Shown here in pieces: positions 48,889 through 61,765 of a stretch of DNA of 64,000 bases. The first letter of the stretch is position 1, and the number at the start of each line of letters is the position of its first letter. The stretch is from Atrichornis clamosus (Eukaryota; Chordata; Aves; Passeriformes; Menuridae), in the NCBI GenBank assembly GCA_013400975.1, contig WBMZ01012212.1, positions 124,001 through 188,000 of the forward strand. Direction: 5' to 3'. The position numbers were made by a program, and so were the translations under genes. The notes beneath the pieces are model-generated. The model made no database searches, was not told the DNA's origin, and saw nothing but the letters and a program-made list of their open reading frames with translations.

Positions 48889-51800
48889 ATCTGTGAGATT
48901 ATTGTCACATCTCGATGCATCATGACTTTGAAAGAAGGTAAAAGCCTATGTTTTACTCCCTACAGTGACTCCATTCAGAGAAATAAGTCCCTGTGCATTT
49001 TGATAAGTGAGACAGTGAAACTGTATTTTCCATTTACATGTGATGGAAAGTCAGACCTTTACTGATGCTATTATTTTAAGTGTCTGTAAGAAAACTGTTA
49101 AACAAAAAGAGTTTAAGTATAATGAATGCATTCATTCAAGTTTTTTATCAATTTCCCTTTGACTTCTAAATGTCAAAGCCAACTATTTCATATGCATTAT
49201 ATTGATGGCAGAACCTTTGAAGAGTCACTGACTGCATCTCAGTCCAAGAGACTGATGAATTATGGCTGGAGATTAGAATGAGGGAAGCCTATAGAAACAC
49301 TAGCAAATCAGTTCAGGTTGAGGGCATGTCCCAGAGAGCAAACAGCTTTAGAGTCAGCTCTGTTGAAATACTTATCAAAACTCACCTAAAATGAAATAAT
49401 TTATCATCAATGTCTTCATTTACTTTTCATTACCAAAGCCTTAAAGATTATTCTCCCTGGAAGACTGATTTCCCCCTAAGTCTACTTGCTAAAAAGAAAG
49501 TAGACCCAAACTCTTCCAAAGGAACTTAGTCACGAAAGCTCCTTTTGGCCTTTGTGCTACTCCTGGATGTACAGCTGCTTGGAAAGGCTTGGAAAGGTGT
49601 TGCATTTCTATTTAGGGTACTGCAGATGAAGGGTCAGTTCTCACACAGTAAATATGACACATACCAAAAGTTAAATTTAACTGTCATGTAGAATAGATCC
49701 AGCATATCTTGATACTCTAGATACATGAGTATCTGTGCTTTTTCTGTATTATGCATTCCAGTGGATGGAGATTCTAGGCAGATACTCTCTCTAAACTAAA
49801 TCAAGACAAAATTTCTGGCTTGAAAGAGGACGTGCAGGGAACCCCTATGTAGCACATGCACATATATGCATATTTTTAGCAAACTGGGAAGTATAACTCT
49901 TTGAGAAGATTCTCACATTTCACTTTTGTTAGAAAGTTACTTAGAAACAGGAAGGGGAAAAAGAGCTCCATATTTTGTAGGAGAAATACTATACCTTTTA
50001 TAGGGCAGCATGATCAAAAAGACATTAAAAATAGATTATATGAAACTGCTGCAGAAATGAAAACAGTGATAAGAAAAATTTTTTGGGGGGAGTCAAATTT
50101 TAACTCCTTCATCAGTAGATTTTTCTAGTTTTGAGGTAATTGCAGTTAAAGTGAGTCCAGCATGGAAACTACCCATATACTTTAAAATCCTTGACTAGAA
50201 TTTTGATGAAGACAAAAAAGAACAGAAAAGAGCATAAAGAAATCATCCTCTGTCCTAGACAACAAATCTTCGTATCAATAAAGCAAAACCTGAAATAAAC
50301 AGATTATTCTACTTCATAAATGCAAGCAGCATTACTCAGGAGTGTTATCTGAAATAGTTCCTGAATACTAGTGTGAAAGTAAAATTCAGTATTCAAGGAA
50401 AAACATACAATGCAAAGGAGGAAAAAAAAAAAAAAATCTTTGGACACCTTAGTTAAAGGAAATATCACTCACACTTCCAACCTGTTTTAAATCCATCAGG
50501 CATTAACTTGTCACTGTAATTTTACCTCTGGCTAGTAGACCCAAAGTTGCTTAAATTACAAGGAATAAAACCATACAGAAATACAGATTGCAAAATATTC
50601 AGTTCAAGATATTTTAGGTATTTTGTGCATTGCTGAAGAATTAACTAATACACAGAGGAATGCATGTGGCTGTCTGTGATCTCTCTTGATACACTTAGAT
50701 ATTAAAAAAAAAATTACAATTTCCAGATTTATATTTTTTGTGCGTCTGTGTGCAAAATTTGAAAGACACACCAGTACAGATGTATCTGAAAGAATTTTCC
50801 AGTTGGAGGTCATACATGCTGTACCTACATTTTTGTGGGGGCAAGATGTGATGTCCTCTTAAAAAGTGCGTATGAGGGACAGCAGAGCTATTGGGAGTCT
50901 CTCCAGCACATGAAATTCTCCCTAATGATTCAGCTGTCTGTGTCCACATCTGTGCTGCTTTCCATCCTGACCTTACATCCTCCTCTTACTTCAGCCATGT
51001 TGGCCATAACATTCTGTGTGTCCTTCCCTGTGTATCATACATAATTTATTGAAAAATATTGTAATTTAATTTTCATTCCATTCCAGTCTACTATGAGTTA
51101 AACCAAATGAGGCTGCTCTGACAAGGCACTGAATAAAATTAGAACTCCTGATGTGATGGTCATTCTTTCTCATCTGTACTATTTTAATTTAATACATCCC
51201 TTCAAACAAAAATATATTTTTGCCTCTATTTGAAGAGTACCATTCAGAAAGAAACCAAAATAGAAATACAATAACAAATAATTGCAAGACCTTTTGGAGA
51301 TCTGGTGGGAATAAGTCAAAGAAATGCTGAAATATTTACTGCTTTGTTTCAGCAAAGGTAAAATTCTCTTAAAGCCTGTTTCTCTAAAGTTTAAAGAACA
51401 CTGACAAGCTTTAAGTTGTTTGTTACATAAGTCACTCTAATACAGCCCAGGGTTCTGGCCTTCTGGACCTCTGATCCATTTTTTCCATGTACACACTCGA
51501 AGGTCATCAGGCCCTGTTTTCACCTGGAGGTAACAACTGAGAGCTGTACATGTACCTTTCCTTAAAGCACTGGTAGAATATGCTAAATTGCTTGACCTTA
51601 CACTGAAAGAAAGCAAGGACCTGGATCATGTTTCCTTTCTTCACATGGTAAAGAGAAGAAAAACAAAAAGAAAAAAAAGAGGAAAAGTTAGGGAAGAATA
51701 GAATGCAAATTTCTGCTTTCCTTTCATAAAATCCTCAGTGTTTGAATTTAAAAAATAACTATGACTGACTGTTATGCTTCAGGGCAACAACTGACCATCA

Positions 51801-52414
51801 GGAAGAATTCTGCTCTCAATCTCTGTCCTCCTCCACTTAATTTTCCTCTGTGGACCATTGGTGGTTGACTATAGATGGAAACCTGAATGGGAAAACTGGC
51901 CAGGCTAGTACCAAGAAATCTACACCTAGGCCTCTAAATCACAGGGTCAGAATTAAACTTGTCACTAGATCAAGCCAGGTTCTTAATTTGGCAGGAATCC
52001 ATAAAGAGTATTATTGTACCTTCTAGTTTCAGAGAGATCATGATTCATTAAGTAAGATCATGCCAGAATAAGATTAATCAATTAACAGGGCTGATGGTAG
52101 CAACAGTCTCTATGCACAAAACAAAAATTATTCTACTGAAGATGTGAGTTTTCATTTTACTACTGTTGTTAGAATCAGTATACTGGCAGCTGAGTGAATG
52201 ACCTGTGATGTAGATAACATTCAGATGATTTGGATAACACTTTGATCTTAAACATTATGAAACTATTAATCCAGCTATTGTCTATGCTTTTAGACACAGG
52301 TATATTTTGGTTTTCAAGTCTAGAATATCTCTTCTGAATGTGTAAGAAGTATGAGATTTCAAAATTATCTGTTTTCAGAGCCATAATTCTTTCTTAGGCA
52401 ATCTGCATTTACAT
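48889..52414. other. Unassigned A+T-rich DNA
   Basis: No gene or repeat family is recognised. There is a tandem CTTGGAAAGG doublet near 49580, a run of A at about 50420-50440, and an A/G-rich stretch at 51655-51700. The frames (at most 84 codons) are unsupported. Confidence 0.65.
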
Positions 52415-52900
52415 TTTTTTTAGCACCCCAGGCCGTATTTGTTATTTAATCTGCCTAATGTCAGAAGGAAGCACAGTTCCATAAAGCCATGTGGTGATGA
52501 ATAACACCCCTAATGGAGTTATAAATTGAGACTAATTGGTTTACGTGATTGTTATTAAGTCCCATTTCAGCTGGTTAATGGAATGTTGTTTGGCAGGGGA
52601 ACAGAGCTGATGTTATCAGATAATTTTCTTTTGAAAATGGCTTAAATTTCAGTCCTCCAGATCCACAGATTCTAAGTCAGAGCTTTTCCTGCTAAAAAAA
52701 ATCCCTATAATGTGCCAACATAAGTAAATTCCAATGTTATCAATAACGTGACTTTAATATTTCAGTGCATTTTCACACCCTATCACCATATCTTACATTG
52801 CCTCCAAAAATGGCCAAAACATTCCAATCAGTGAAACATTTCAGCAGAGACTTTAATCCCATCTCACAATTGCTTGAATGGTTTCAAATGTCACATAATG
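52415..52900. promoter_or_regulatory. Candidate conserved non-coding element or enhancer
   Basis: Among non-coding stretches this looks most like a developmental enhancer. Over about 480 non-repetitive bases there are repeated homeodomain cores: ATTTAATCTGCCTAATG (near 52445), CCTAATGGAG (52509), ACTAATTGG (52531) and GGTTAATGG (52573). It also has a GATA-type TTATCAGATAA (about 52613) and, further on, CATTCCAATCAG (TEAD/NFY type, near 52820) and CTTTAATCCC (OTX/GSC type, near 52852). There is no open frame of note and no repeat family. Conservation is the decisive test and cannot be judged from one sequence. Confidence 0.4.
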
Positions 52901-53689
52901 AACAAATAAATTGACTTTCATGAAAACCAGATTTGGCAGGAATGCATGAGTGCCTAGTTAAATAAGCGCACTAGGGCTCTAGGGGTGCTTCTACACAATT
53001 TGTTGTTTTTCAAGTGTTATAGTTCCTAAATTAGTATCAAAACATGGACTATTTTGAAACTTGAAATCCATATCCACATGTGATTTGAAAGTTGAAGGCT
53101 TGCCTGATATATGAAGGTTCTGAGGATTTTTTCTCTAATTATCAGTATAATCCAGTAGTGCATACATATATTGCCAAGTCTAATATCCATATAGAAATCT
53201 GTATCTCTTTGCTTCACTTACTTCTGGTTTCTTTGAGTCTTGTTGTTAAGACTGAGAATACCATGTGTAAGACAACATAGAGAGCAAATTCAAGAAGATT
53301 AGCAGTATTAACTTGATTTTCCCTCTTTATAAGCCTTGACAAGCTTATAAATATTGAAAAGCATTTACTTTATCACATTATAGTACAAACAGCAGTAGGG
53401 CATAGTTTAACAAACACAGATATCTTAAAAAAGAAAACCAAAAACAACGACAAGGTTAATTAATTCCTATGAACACAAGCAATAATTAGAACTAAAAAGA
53501 TTTGGAATTAGCTTTTAGGGAACATATATGGTTCTTCCCGTGTAAAATGAAAGTGGTCAAAGTTATGTGTGGTCACTACTAAAGGAGAGCTACGTGAAAC
53601 TATGTCCTGATGGGCAGCTGTCCTTAATTGTGACAACAGTGCAAAGGAAGAGTGAAGGTTCTCAGACACTACATACTCAAACCTAGAAG

Positions 53690-54130
53690 TTATTTATAGA
53701 CTACAGCAACACCTTGAAAGCAAATCTGTAACCAATGAAGTTTAGTATTCTCTCTATAGGTATCATCACCAAGCAACCTGGCCTCTGCATAGCACAACAG
53801 CTGTAGCTTCTGAATGGCCTTCAAGTGTAATCCCACATTGAATGAATTACAGTGACGGAATTTGGAGGTTACAAAGACAAGGATAACTCTGGAATGGTGA
53901 GCACCAGAGAAGTCCTTGTAACTGTCACAACACGTGCAAATACAGGGTGATGATTTTACCAATGCATGCAACTGAAGGACACCAACATTAGGGAGGGATA
54001 GAGGAAGAAGGGCATGAAAAAAATTACTAGAATGGTGACAAACACTGGTAAAACATTGTAAAGTGCCACTGACCTTGAAAGATGTTACAATTTCTCCCAC
54101 ATGAATATATAATGAAAATTTCAGCATCAT
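53690..54130 (-). mobile_element. Ancient L2-like LINE relic, reverse-transcriptase C-terminal part
   Basis: A 146-codon minus-strand frame carries a recognisable block in residues 79-139 (about 53714-53896): SRVILVFVTSKFRHCNSFNVGL, then KAIQKLQLL and EARLL, then LHWLQICF. This matches the region following the palm in L2-clade vertebrate LINEs, where the typical words are SRLDYCN, GLP, LQLVQNAAARL and LHWLPV. The differences and the missing catalytic domains show a dead relic. It is not CR1, whose equivalent words (RPHLEYCVQFW) differ. Upstream residues are out of register. The frame survives by chance rather than selection, as far as I can tell. The clade name rests on recall. Confidence 0.6.
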
Positions 54131-54543
54131 TCAGTACTCTTATCACTTCTGATATTTTTATATTATTACAAATGACAAAAATGTGAATTTAATATCTGAA
54201 ACAATTTGACTGAGATTAAGTATGGTAAGTATCACTTGACCGTTTCATTGCCCTCTCACACTATACTTTGTATTATGACTTTTCAGAAAACAATGTGAAT
54301 TTATGTAAGTACAGACACATTAGCAAGAAATGAATATTAATCTCCTAAGCTATTTTGTCTTAAAGACAGGTATCTTTTACAAAATACTGATTCCAAACAA
54401 ATTCAAAGGAAAAGAGTACCAAATCTTAATTAAAAAGTCTGTTCTGCTCTCTGTCTGATTGTCACTTCCACTTCTGCCAGACACCAAACAGCATGAAGAC
54501 TCTAACAGAAGGAATTGAGGAAATAATAACTAAAATAGGATTT

Positions 54544-54568
54544 TCTCTCTCTCTCTCTCTCTGTGTGT
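54544..54568. repeat. (TC)n-(TG)n microsatellite
   Basis: Nine TC units followed by three GT units. Confidence 0.9.
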
Positions 54569-57500
54569 TATTGATTTTCACATCTATTTGCAATGAGGAA
54601 GGAAGAAGAAAAGAGAGATTCATGTTGGTTTACATACAAAACTAGAGAGAAATGTTACAGATTTTGCCAAAAAATATTTCTTGCAATTACTCAACGCTTA
54701 TGTTTGACCTATTTTCTTGCCCCCTTTTCTTTTCAGGTCTATTTAACTTCTTTTATTTTAAATCATTTGTGGATTTTGTTACCATGTCTGCTGTAACTCA
54801 GATCATCCACCTCCTTCATAACTGCCTTGGAACTGAGGCAACTTCCCAGTCCTCAGGATAGGATCAAAACTCATATCGTGAAAAACAGCAGAGGATATGG
54901 ATGAGGAAAAGAGAAAAAAAGATAAGTTATAAAAGAAACATAAGTCATACAGAACAGGAGATTGGCAATTGTTTGGACAAGGAAGGAGGTGGGAAAGAAA
55001 GGGAAACAAGTAATTTTTACAGGGTCTTTAGGAAGCCTTTTCTGATTTTGTACCTGGTGTCTCATTAAAAAAAAAAAAATTCATATAAATCAAAAATACA
55101 AACTCAAACCCCGGAGATGGGTTAGAGAGAACTCAACAGTTTTTATAGTATCTCTTGGCTTTTATAGATATACTTTTGTTCTCACAATTTCCAGGTAATT
55201 TTAAGGTTCCTGTTAATACCCTAATTCTTCCTGAAAGCTACTATAGCTCTTTCATCACAAGCTCATTCGTGCTGGGTGAGATGACTGCACCTCATTCTTT
55301 GAGATACATATTACCCATGTCTTGGTCACACCTAAATAGGTTGTTGTAATGCACCTTACATGAAATTGCCTCTGGCCATTTGGAAGCAGCAGGCCATACT
55401 TCCCATCACTCCTATTTAACAAATTTATCTGCTCTGCACTGGATGCCACTAATTTTTCTAGTTGCAGTTTAGAGTGTTGATATCAAATTTCACAGACACA
55501 GTAATTCTGATATCTGCTTATGTGAACGACTGTGCTTCTTTTTGTGTGAATCTGCACTTCTATCTAAGGGTGAATGGGAATAGGAATAGGAATAGAAATA
55601 GAAAATTTTGTTTGGTGTCATTAACTCTGGAGCATGCTTCTGGTCCAAATCTTTTGTTTTGCTGGACCTGGGAAATGTGCTGCACAGTTCATCTTTAACT
55701 TTTTTGTGGGGACTTGTACAATAGATAAGTTTGTAAAATGCAGGGACTTTAGCATCACAGTAATGTCTGGCTTTAGCACAATGAAACTACCTGTTTAGTG
55801 AGTCAATAGTAATTTAAAATTTGCTTTTACTTTTAATATTTTATGCCTAATTCTTTTAAGCACTCAAAATAATTGTGGATTTAAAAAATGGAATTAAGCA
55901 GAATAAATTATTTTCAAATATTATGTTTGTTTCTTCTTTTTATAGCAAACAGAAATTTCTTATTTAGTTTAATTCTGCCTCCCTTCCTTGACTCCTCTGC
56001 TGAAGAATATTTTGCATTTCACCTCAGTGCTTCTGGATTTTTACTTTTATTCTAATAAGGATGCAATAATTAAATGATTTTCCATTTATTTAGAATAAAA
56101 CTATTAGACTCAGGTGAGAAAAAGGTATGGTGCATTGCAACGTTAAAAAAATAGTATATGCCCTGAATTTCTTTCTAAGTAGAGAGCAAGACAAAAACAA
56201 AGTGTGAATTAGCAAAGAGGGAATGCAAACATTTAGGGTTTTCTTTTCATTTCCATTTATTTTCTGTAATATTTTGGAAGGGCAATCACCCATTGCTAGG
56301 GAATCATGAATGATACACTGCTGTTTCCTTCTCCCTTGGTCACCTCTCAGCCAATTCCAATCCCTTCCTGCTCTCCTCTCTGTGGTCCTCCCAGTGGTGG
56401 GTGCTCAGGTTCCAGCTGTGATCCAAGGAGGTTGACATGGATGTATCAGATATTTTCAAGTGCCTGAAAATCTCCAAATACCCCATGTTTGCCCTGCCTC
56501 ATTCTGTGTCTTGAGGCAACACTTTAGGAAATATCAAAACTTGTGTGTCCCGTAAGTGGAAAGCTGATGTTATTGGATTGTATCTAACAGTCTGCAAAAG
56601 GTTAAATTCCAAAGAAGGGAACAGCTGGTTATCCTAAGCCAACATCAACTCACCCTGCTGAACTGTCACCAAAAAGCCAACTCTGAAGGTGTATCAATAA
56701 TTTTCAGCTGTGGGGCAGAAACTCACACAAATGCAAATATGGAGCTTTGAGGGGAATGAAAGTCCAGGCTACCTGGCAGTGAAAATTTGCTTGATGGCAG
56801 CTGTGCCATCTATGTGTTATTTCCAAGAAGTTCATCACCGGAGGACATGGGAGTTGTTTAAAATATCAGTTAAAGTAATAAATGACTCATAAATATTGCA
56901 GCATTGCTTGGATCACCCTATTTTATTTGTTCTTCAGAGAATTTGCTTCAGAGAATTTTTACATTTAAATAAAATCAGTGAAACTTAATGTTTTGCAATA
57001 CTTTTCTCCCTTCCTCCACATTTTTATGCCAAATGACTGGAAGTGTCTGAGTTCTGACTAGAAAGTGCTCTGATCTCCCTAGTAAGAAATCAACTATGGA
57101 AGATGTATATAAATAGTTTATATCTTCTTTAATCTACCTTGAATGGACAGCTGGCTGTTACCAACACTATTGTTTGTCGTGCATCCTCTAAGGTAGAACC
57201 AGCTAGTGATACTAAGTAGATTGATATTGCTGGCATTTACTAGCATGTCAGAATTATATTCAATGTAGCAGGGAGTCAGACAGACTAGAACAGCATATTC
57301 AGGAAAAACTGTGTCAGTCTGACTGACTCAGTATTGAAAGGTGAAGGATCAGTTGGAGTATTTAAGACTGTGTGGGAAATAAGGTGATATTTACACAAGA
57401 CAGGAAACTTTGTGGAGTGACTGACATGTCAGCAGAAACAACATTGCCAGTGATCCACACCCACTTCTCTTTTAAGGTATTTAAAATACACTGAAACTCT

Positions 57501-57639
57501 TTCTTTAACCCTCAACAAGAAAAACCAAGGGAGGTTTTCCTGCAGTCTTCATAACCCTGAAGGGCAAGAATGTCCTCCAGTATATTCACCACACTGCAAC
57601 AATGCCAAAAACCTCTAGAAAGTGAAAAGCTTGGGGGTA
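54569..57639. other. Unassigned A+T-rich DNA
   Basis: No gene is recognised. The content includes an A/G-rich stretch at 54890-55010, a run of thirteen A at about 55068 and a short hexamer repeat at 55577-55602. Slightly G+C-richer sequence at 56330-56500 holds no recognisable frame. Confidence 0.6.
55577..55602. repeat. (GGAATA)n short hexamer repeat
   Basis: About four copies, the last two with G to A changes (GAAATA). Confidence 0.82.
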
Positions 57640-57900
57640 GTTAATGGATTAGACAGTCCATGATCCCAACTGACAAGTGCAACTTAAACTTTAAAATATG
57701 ATGAACGAACAATCCCAGATTAAGCACAGTAGTGACTTTCTTGTTCCCATATTTCCCTGCTGTTGTGATTTTACATGTTACACCATGGCAGCCATGCAAA
57801 TCGATTACAGCTGGAAATGACAACTCTTCCAGTAATGCATATCACCATTGTTTAAAAGATGCAAAAAGCATTCCACAAGTAATATAAAATCTCTTGCTTC
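57640..57900. promoter_or_regulatory. Weak candidate regulatory element
   Basis: A balanced, non-repetitive stretch holds an octamer ATGCAAAT (57794-57801) that runs directly into CGATTACAGCTGG, plus CAAGTAATATAAA and GTAATGCATATCA. Adjacent POU-, homeodomain- and E-box-type words suit an enhancer, but such words arise by chance in A+T-rich DNA. Confidence 0.22.
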
Positions 57901-60900
57901 ATCTCTTCAGTCTCCACAAAGAAAGTTAATAAAACCCCATGCATACAATTAAACCCATGAGAACCAAACATGAGTACTCAGATACAGCATTTAAAAATGT
58001 CAGTTATACTGTGTGAGACCTATGGTCATTTACATGGTACATACAGAAATAACATTGAAGAATAAAATGGTTTTGGTTTATTAATAAAACAATTTTATAT
58101 TTAATGGCTGTATTTGTGTATTCCCAGTAGTCAGAACTTATACAAATTTGTCTCATAGGAAACCTTCCTGTGACATTACATAACATGACAAGGTTGTGTT
58201 CAAACAAGGATTTTTCTGTATTGTTTTCATATTCTAAAGCCGTAGATCCAATAGGGGGTTACAATTTTCAGAGTGACAGGGTTAGGATATATAATGCACA
58301 CTTTTCCTTTCCACTCCCACAGAAGACTCTTATGCCTGCAGTGAACCCCTGGCATATATAAATATTTACAATAAATATACTTTTCTCCTTTTGGCATTTC
58401 TTCAAGCTATGGTTTCCAGCCCTGATATCCAGTATAAGCTATGATGATTAAACAAATGTATTGTGTCTCACCAGTGGTTTTCACCATGTGCTCTCAGAGG
58501 CATTTTCTGCTTATGATGACTGTTTAACAAAATCTTAGATTCAGAATCCAAAAGGTCAAGTAGTCAAAACTATATTCCTCCATCTGTACAATAAACAGAA
58601 GGATTTAATCTGCTGACACTTCAGGTGCCTCACAGATCTATTTCTTTTTTACCTATCCGAAAATAACAGCTTTTGCTTTTTCTTGTGTAAAGTATCTGTG
58701 CCTGCAAACAAATAAAAATCCTGCTCTGACTCTTGCATGAAACACTGAACAAAAGAGTTGAGGGCCAGGAATTTGACCTCCTATATTTCACTGAGTGTTG
58801 CATCTTCCTTACTTATCTCAATTCAAAATCAGATTTTGGGTAGAAAAAACATATTTTCAATCCTTGGAAAACTAGAGTACTCTATTTCTCAGGAAAAACT
58901 TGTGTAGACCAATATGCCATTAATTGCCATGGCTGCTCTAATGCTGGGGGATTGATTAGGTGAGAGATGATTGCTAGGATCATCTGGGAAAGCTACTTTC
59001 AAGGCTGTAGAAGAAGGTAAAAAATTCCAGCCTTGGAAAAAACTTTCTGTGAAAGTCAGCTGCACAGAAACAATCTCGTAATCCTCCATAAATGGGCAAA
59101 GGTAGAATGTTCACTGCTGTTGAGTCTGAGGAAAGATCTGCCTTTAGGGCACTGTTTCTCATACAGTGTCTTTGGTGTGGCTCCAACTTCTCTTTCTTCT
59201 GTTGTCCTACATGTTATTTCACAATACCTCATAATTAATGTTTTTTTGTTTGCTTTGTGATAAATAAAAACTAGATTTGAAAAATAAACATTCTAAAAAG
59301 ATTTTCCTAGCAAATACCTGTACAGAAGCTAGTTAGAACACCAGCTCAGGTTTTCTCTTAAACAGAGAGTTGAAATCCAAGTTTCATTTCTAAGTATATA
59401 TGGAGAAATTGTAACCAGAGAGAAAAAGAAAAAAAATGACCTGAGCTTGCTACAGCACAGAGATTATATAACTGTAGAGGAATGTTTAAATTAAAAATTG
59501 TCATAAAGGTTGAAACAATGCCCAGAATCTTCCCCATATTTCATCTTCTCTCCCACTAATAACATATCAATTATGCCATCCTTTCCAATCTCTGCTGCAG
59601 AACAAACTCAGGGATCATACTAAGGCTTACTTGATGGTACCATTTTGGTACTTAGAAACCTTTAGATGTTTTTCTTGTTGTAGGTTAGAGCTGGGGACAC
59701 ATAATGGAAAAATATATTAAAATAATTTGCAAATCCCCTTTGCGTTACTATTCTGCTACTCATTCATCTATTAGTAAGAAATATGATTGCCCCACCACCT
59801 CAAAATAAGCAGAGTAAATTGCCTTGAATATATGAATACATTGGTACCTGTGACTTGAAAGACATCTGTAGACACAATCATAAACAAACAACAAATCAAA
59901 ACCAGCTTAACTAGGAAGCTCCCTGATTTGAGGGCAAAAAGCTACAGAAAATATAAGAACTATCATATTAGGTCACATCAAAAATCCATATAGCTAGTAT
60001 CCTTTATTTTATAGTGGTCGGGAGGAAATGAATAGGAAACATTTATTTGGAATAGGAAATTAAAATATTCCCCATAACTGATGCTAGATCTTCAAGTTAT
60101 CACTCATTTAAGAGCTAGAGTTTATATCCAGACCATGGAAGTTAAAATTTTGACATTGTTTTCTCTACTATGTTTTTGAGTTAATTCATATTTTGCCCTT
60201 CATAGCATCTCATAGCAAGAGATTACTCAATTTCATGGCCATTCCCTCCCAGTCCTTCTTGATAGTCTATATCAGTTTTGCCCAGATTATTTCCTGAACA
60301 GTGTACTGAGTAAGGCACCTTGCTAATTTAAAAAGTATACCTTAGTTTCCAGAAGCAGTATCTGTGTAAGTAAAAATCTATAAGCTAACTTTCTCACTCT
60401 CTTTTCATTCCTTCTAAATATGTCCTTGTTATTGATATGTCAATAAAATTATTGAAAGAAGTCATGATTTTATGATAATATTTTACATAACAGGATTTCA
60501 ATTTGGAAGTGTGTCCCATTCACCCCGATTTTACACAGTCAGTACGAAAAGTTCTACCACTTTTATTCAAAGTCTGTTTCTTGGGTTTAATGAGTAAAAT
60601 CCCTTTATTCAACCAGTATTTTGCAAATCTCAAAGCATGAGATTAGTGAATATTTCTTGTAAATCCACTAATATCCAGACATCCTTTTTCTTTTCAAAAT
60701 ATTTGTGGGAACTGAGTAATTTCCACAGCAAATTATGCAAATATGCTGTAAAAACTCTCCAGAACAGCTCAGCCAGTGCAAATCCTGACCTTCCAACACT
60801 CCTGCTGTTCTTGCTCTGGGCTTCTCTTCATCAGGCTGCCAATCTATGTTACAAAGAAAAGTTTTGCAGTGCTGTTAAGTGTCCACTATAAGTAGAGATA

Positions 60901-61695
60901 ACATCAACGAGCTTATTTTACACAAGAGGACTAAAATCAGATCCAAAGACTCATATTAAAAAAAAGCTTCTGCACTGAGTTTGTTCAAAAGCAGTAACTA
61001 AGATTGGTGTGGGGATAGCTAGGGTAACTCTGCAGTCATGTTATGCAAATGTTAGATTGGATAGATTGTTGGGTCAGAGGAGACCAACACAGTAATGAAA
61101 TGTCCTAACTTTTTCAGCGCCTTACCAGCTTCAATAAAGAAAAGTCCCCAAACTCTGAAATCGTAATTGAATCTACCAGTAAACCATGTCTGGAAATGTT
61201 GCATCACACTCAGTGTTCATACTGCAGTACTTAAGATAAAATTGGTCATCAAGTGCCAAATATGCATCTTCAGCATTGTCGCGTTAAAAAAAAAAAAAAA
61301 GTACTTTTAGCATGTATGAATGCATTTGTGCTCTCCTAGGTGGATAACCAGAGGTATTGTAATAGTGCAGTGAGAACAATAACAGCTGTGCAGAAATAAA
61401 TTGCTATACTGTGATAGCCAGTATTAAGGTAATTTTCCCTGGAGATCTTAATTAGATTTCCTATTCTGATACGAAAAAAAGTGGGATTTTATATTTATTT
61501 CTTCTGGCTAGATCAGGAAGACAAACTTATTGCAGTGCTATGTAGAGCTTAAATTTTCTAAAGAAAAATGTGCAAAAGCATCTGTAGAGACCTTCAAAGT
61601 TTACATGTTATGCTAGTTCTTTCTTTCCATAAAAGGCCAAGGAGGTAATTAGTGAAAAGTCTAACAAGGAGTTTTCTATTATTTGTAAGGGAATT
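57901..61695. other. Unassigned A+T-rich DNA
   Basis: No gene is recognised. A weak MIR-like antisense trace (TTCCTCCATCTGTACAATAA, near 58575) is included in the rejected items. Frames reach at most 84 codons (plus 60637-60891), with no motif. A run of A lies at about 61287. Confidence 0.62.
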
Positions 61696-61765
61696 CTATT
61701 CTATTCTATTCTATTCTATTCTATTCTATTCTGTTCTGTTCTGTTCTGTTCTGTTCTGTTCTGTT
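61696..61765. repeat. Pentanucleotide array: seven CTATT then seven CTGTT
   Basis: CTATT is repeated exactly seven times (61696-61730), followed without a break by seven exact copies of CTGTT (61731-61765). The array then decays into CTTTCCTCTC. It creates a repetitive Phe/Tyr/Ser/Leu frame (61652-61849) that is not a gene. Confidence 0.96.

Noticed and set aside
50418..50440. A-run as the tail of a processed pseudogene
   Set aside because: No gene-like sequence or target duplication is seen upstream. The same holds for A-runs near 13891, 44680, 55068 and 61287.
54544..54568. Polypyrimidine run as a splice acceptor tract
   Set aside because: It is a simple (TC)n-(TG)n repeat and the sequence after it has no AG followed by coding-like sequence.
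58540..58640. Antisense MIR-like words (TTCCTCCATCTGTACAATAA)
   Set aside because: Only one short block fits; the expected neighbouring core block is missing, so chance is as likely.
60735..61050. Octamer ATGCAAAT sites at 60735-60742 and 61043-61050 as regulatory sites
   Set aside because: Isolated octamers are expected by chance in A+T-rich DNA of this length, and no motif cluster surrounds them.
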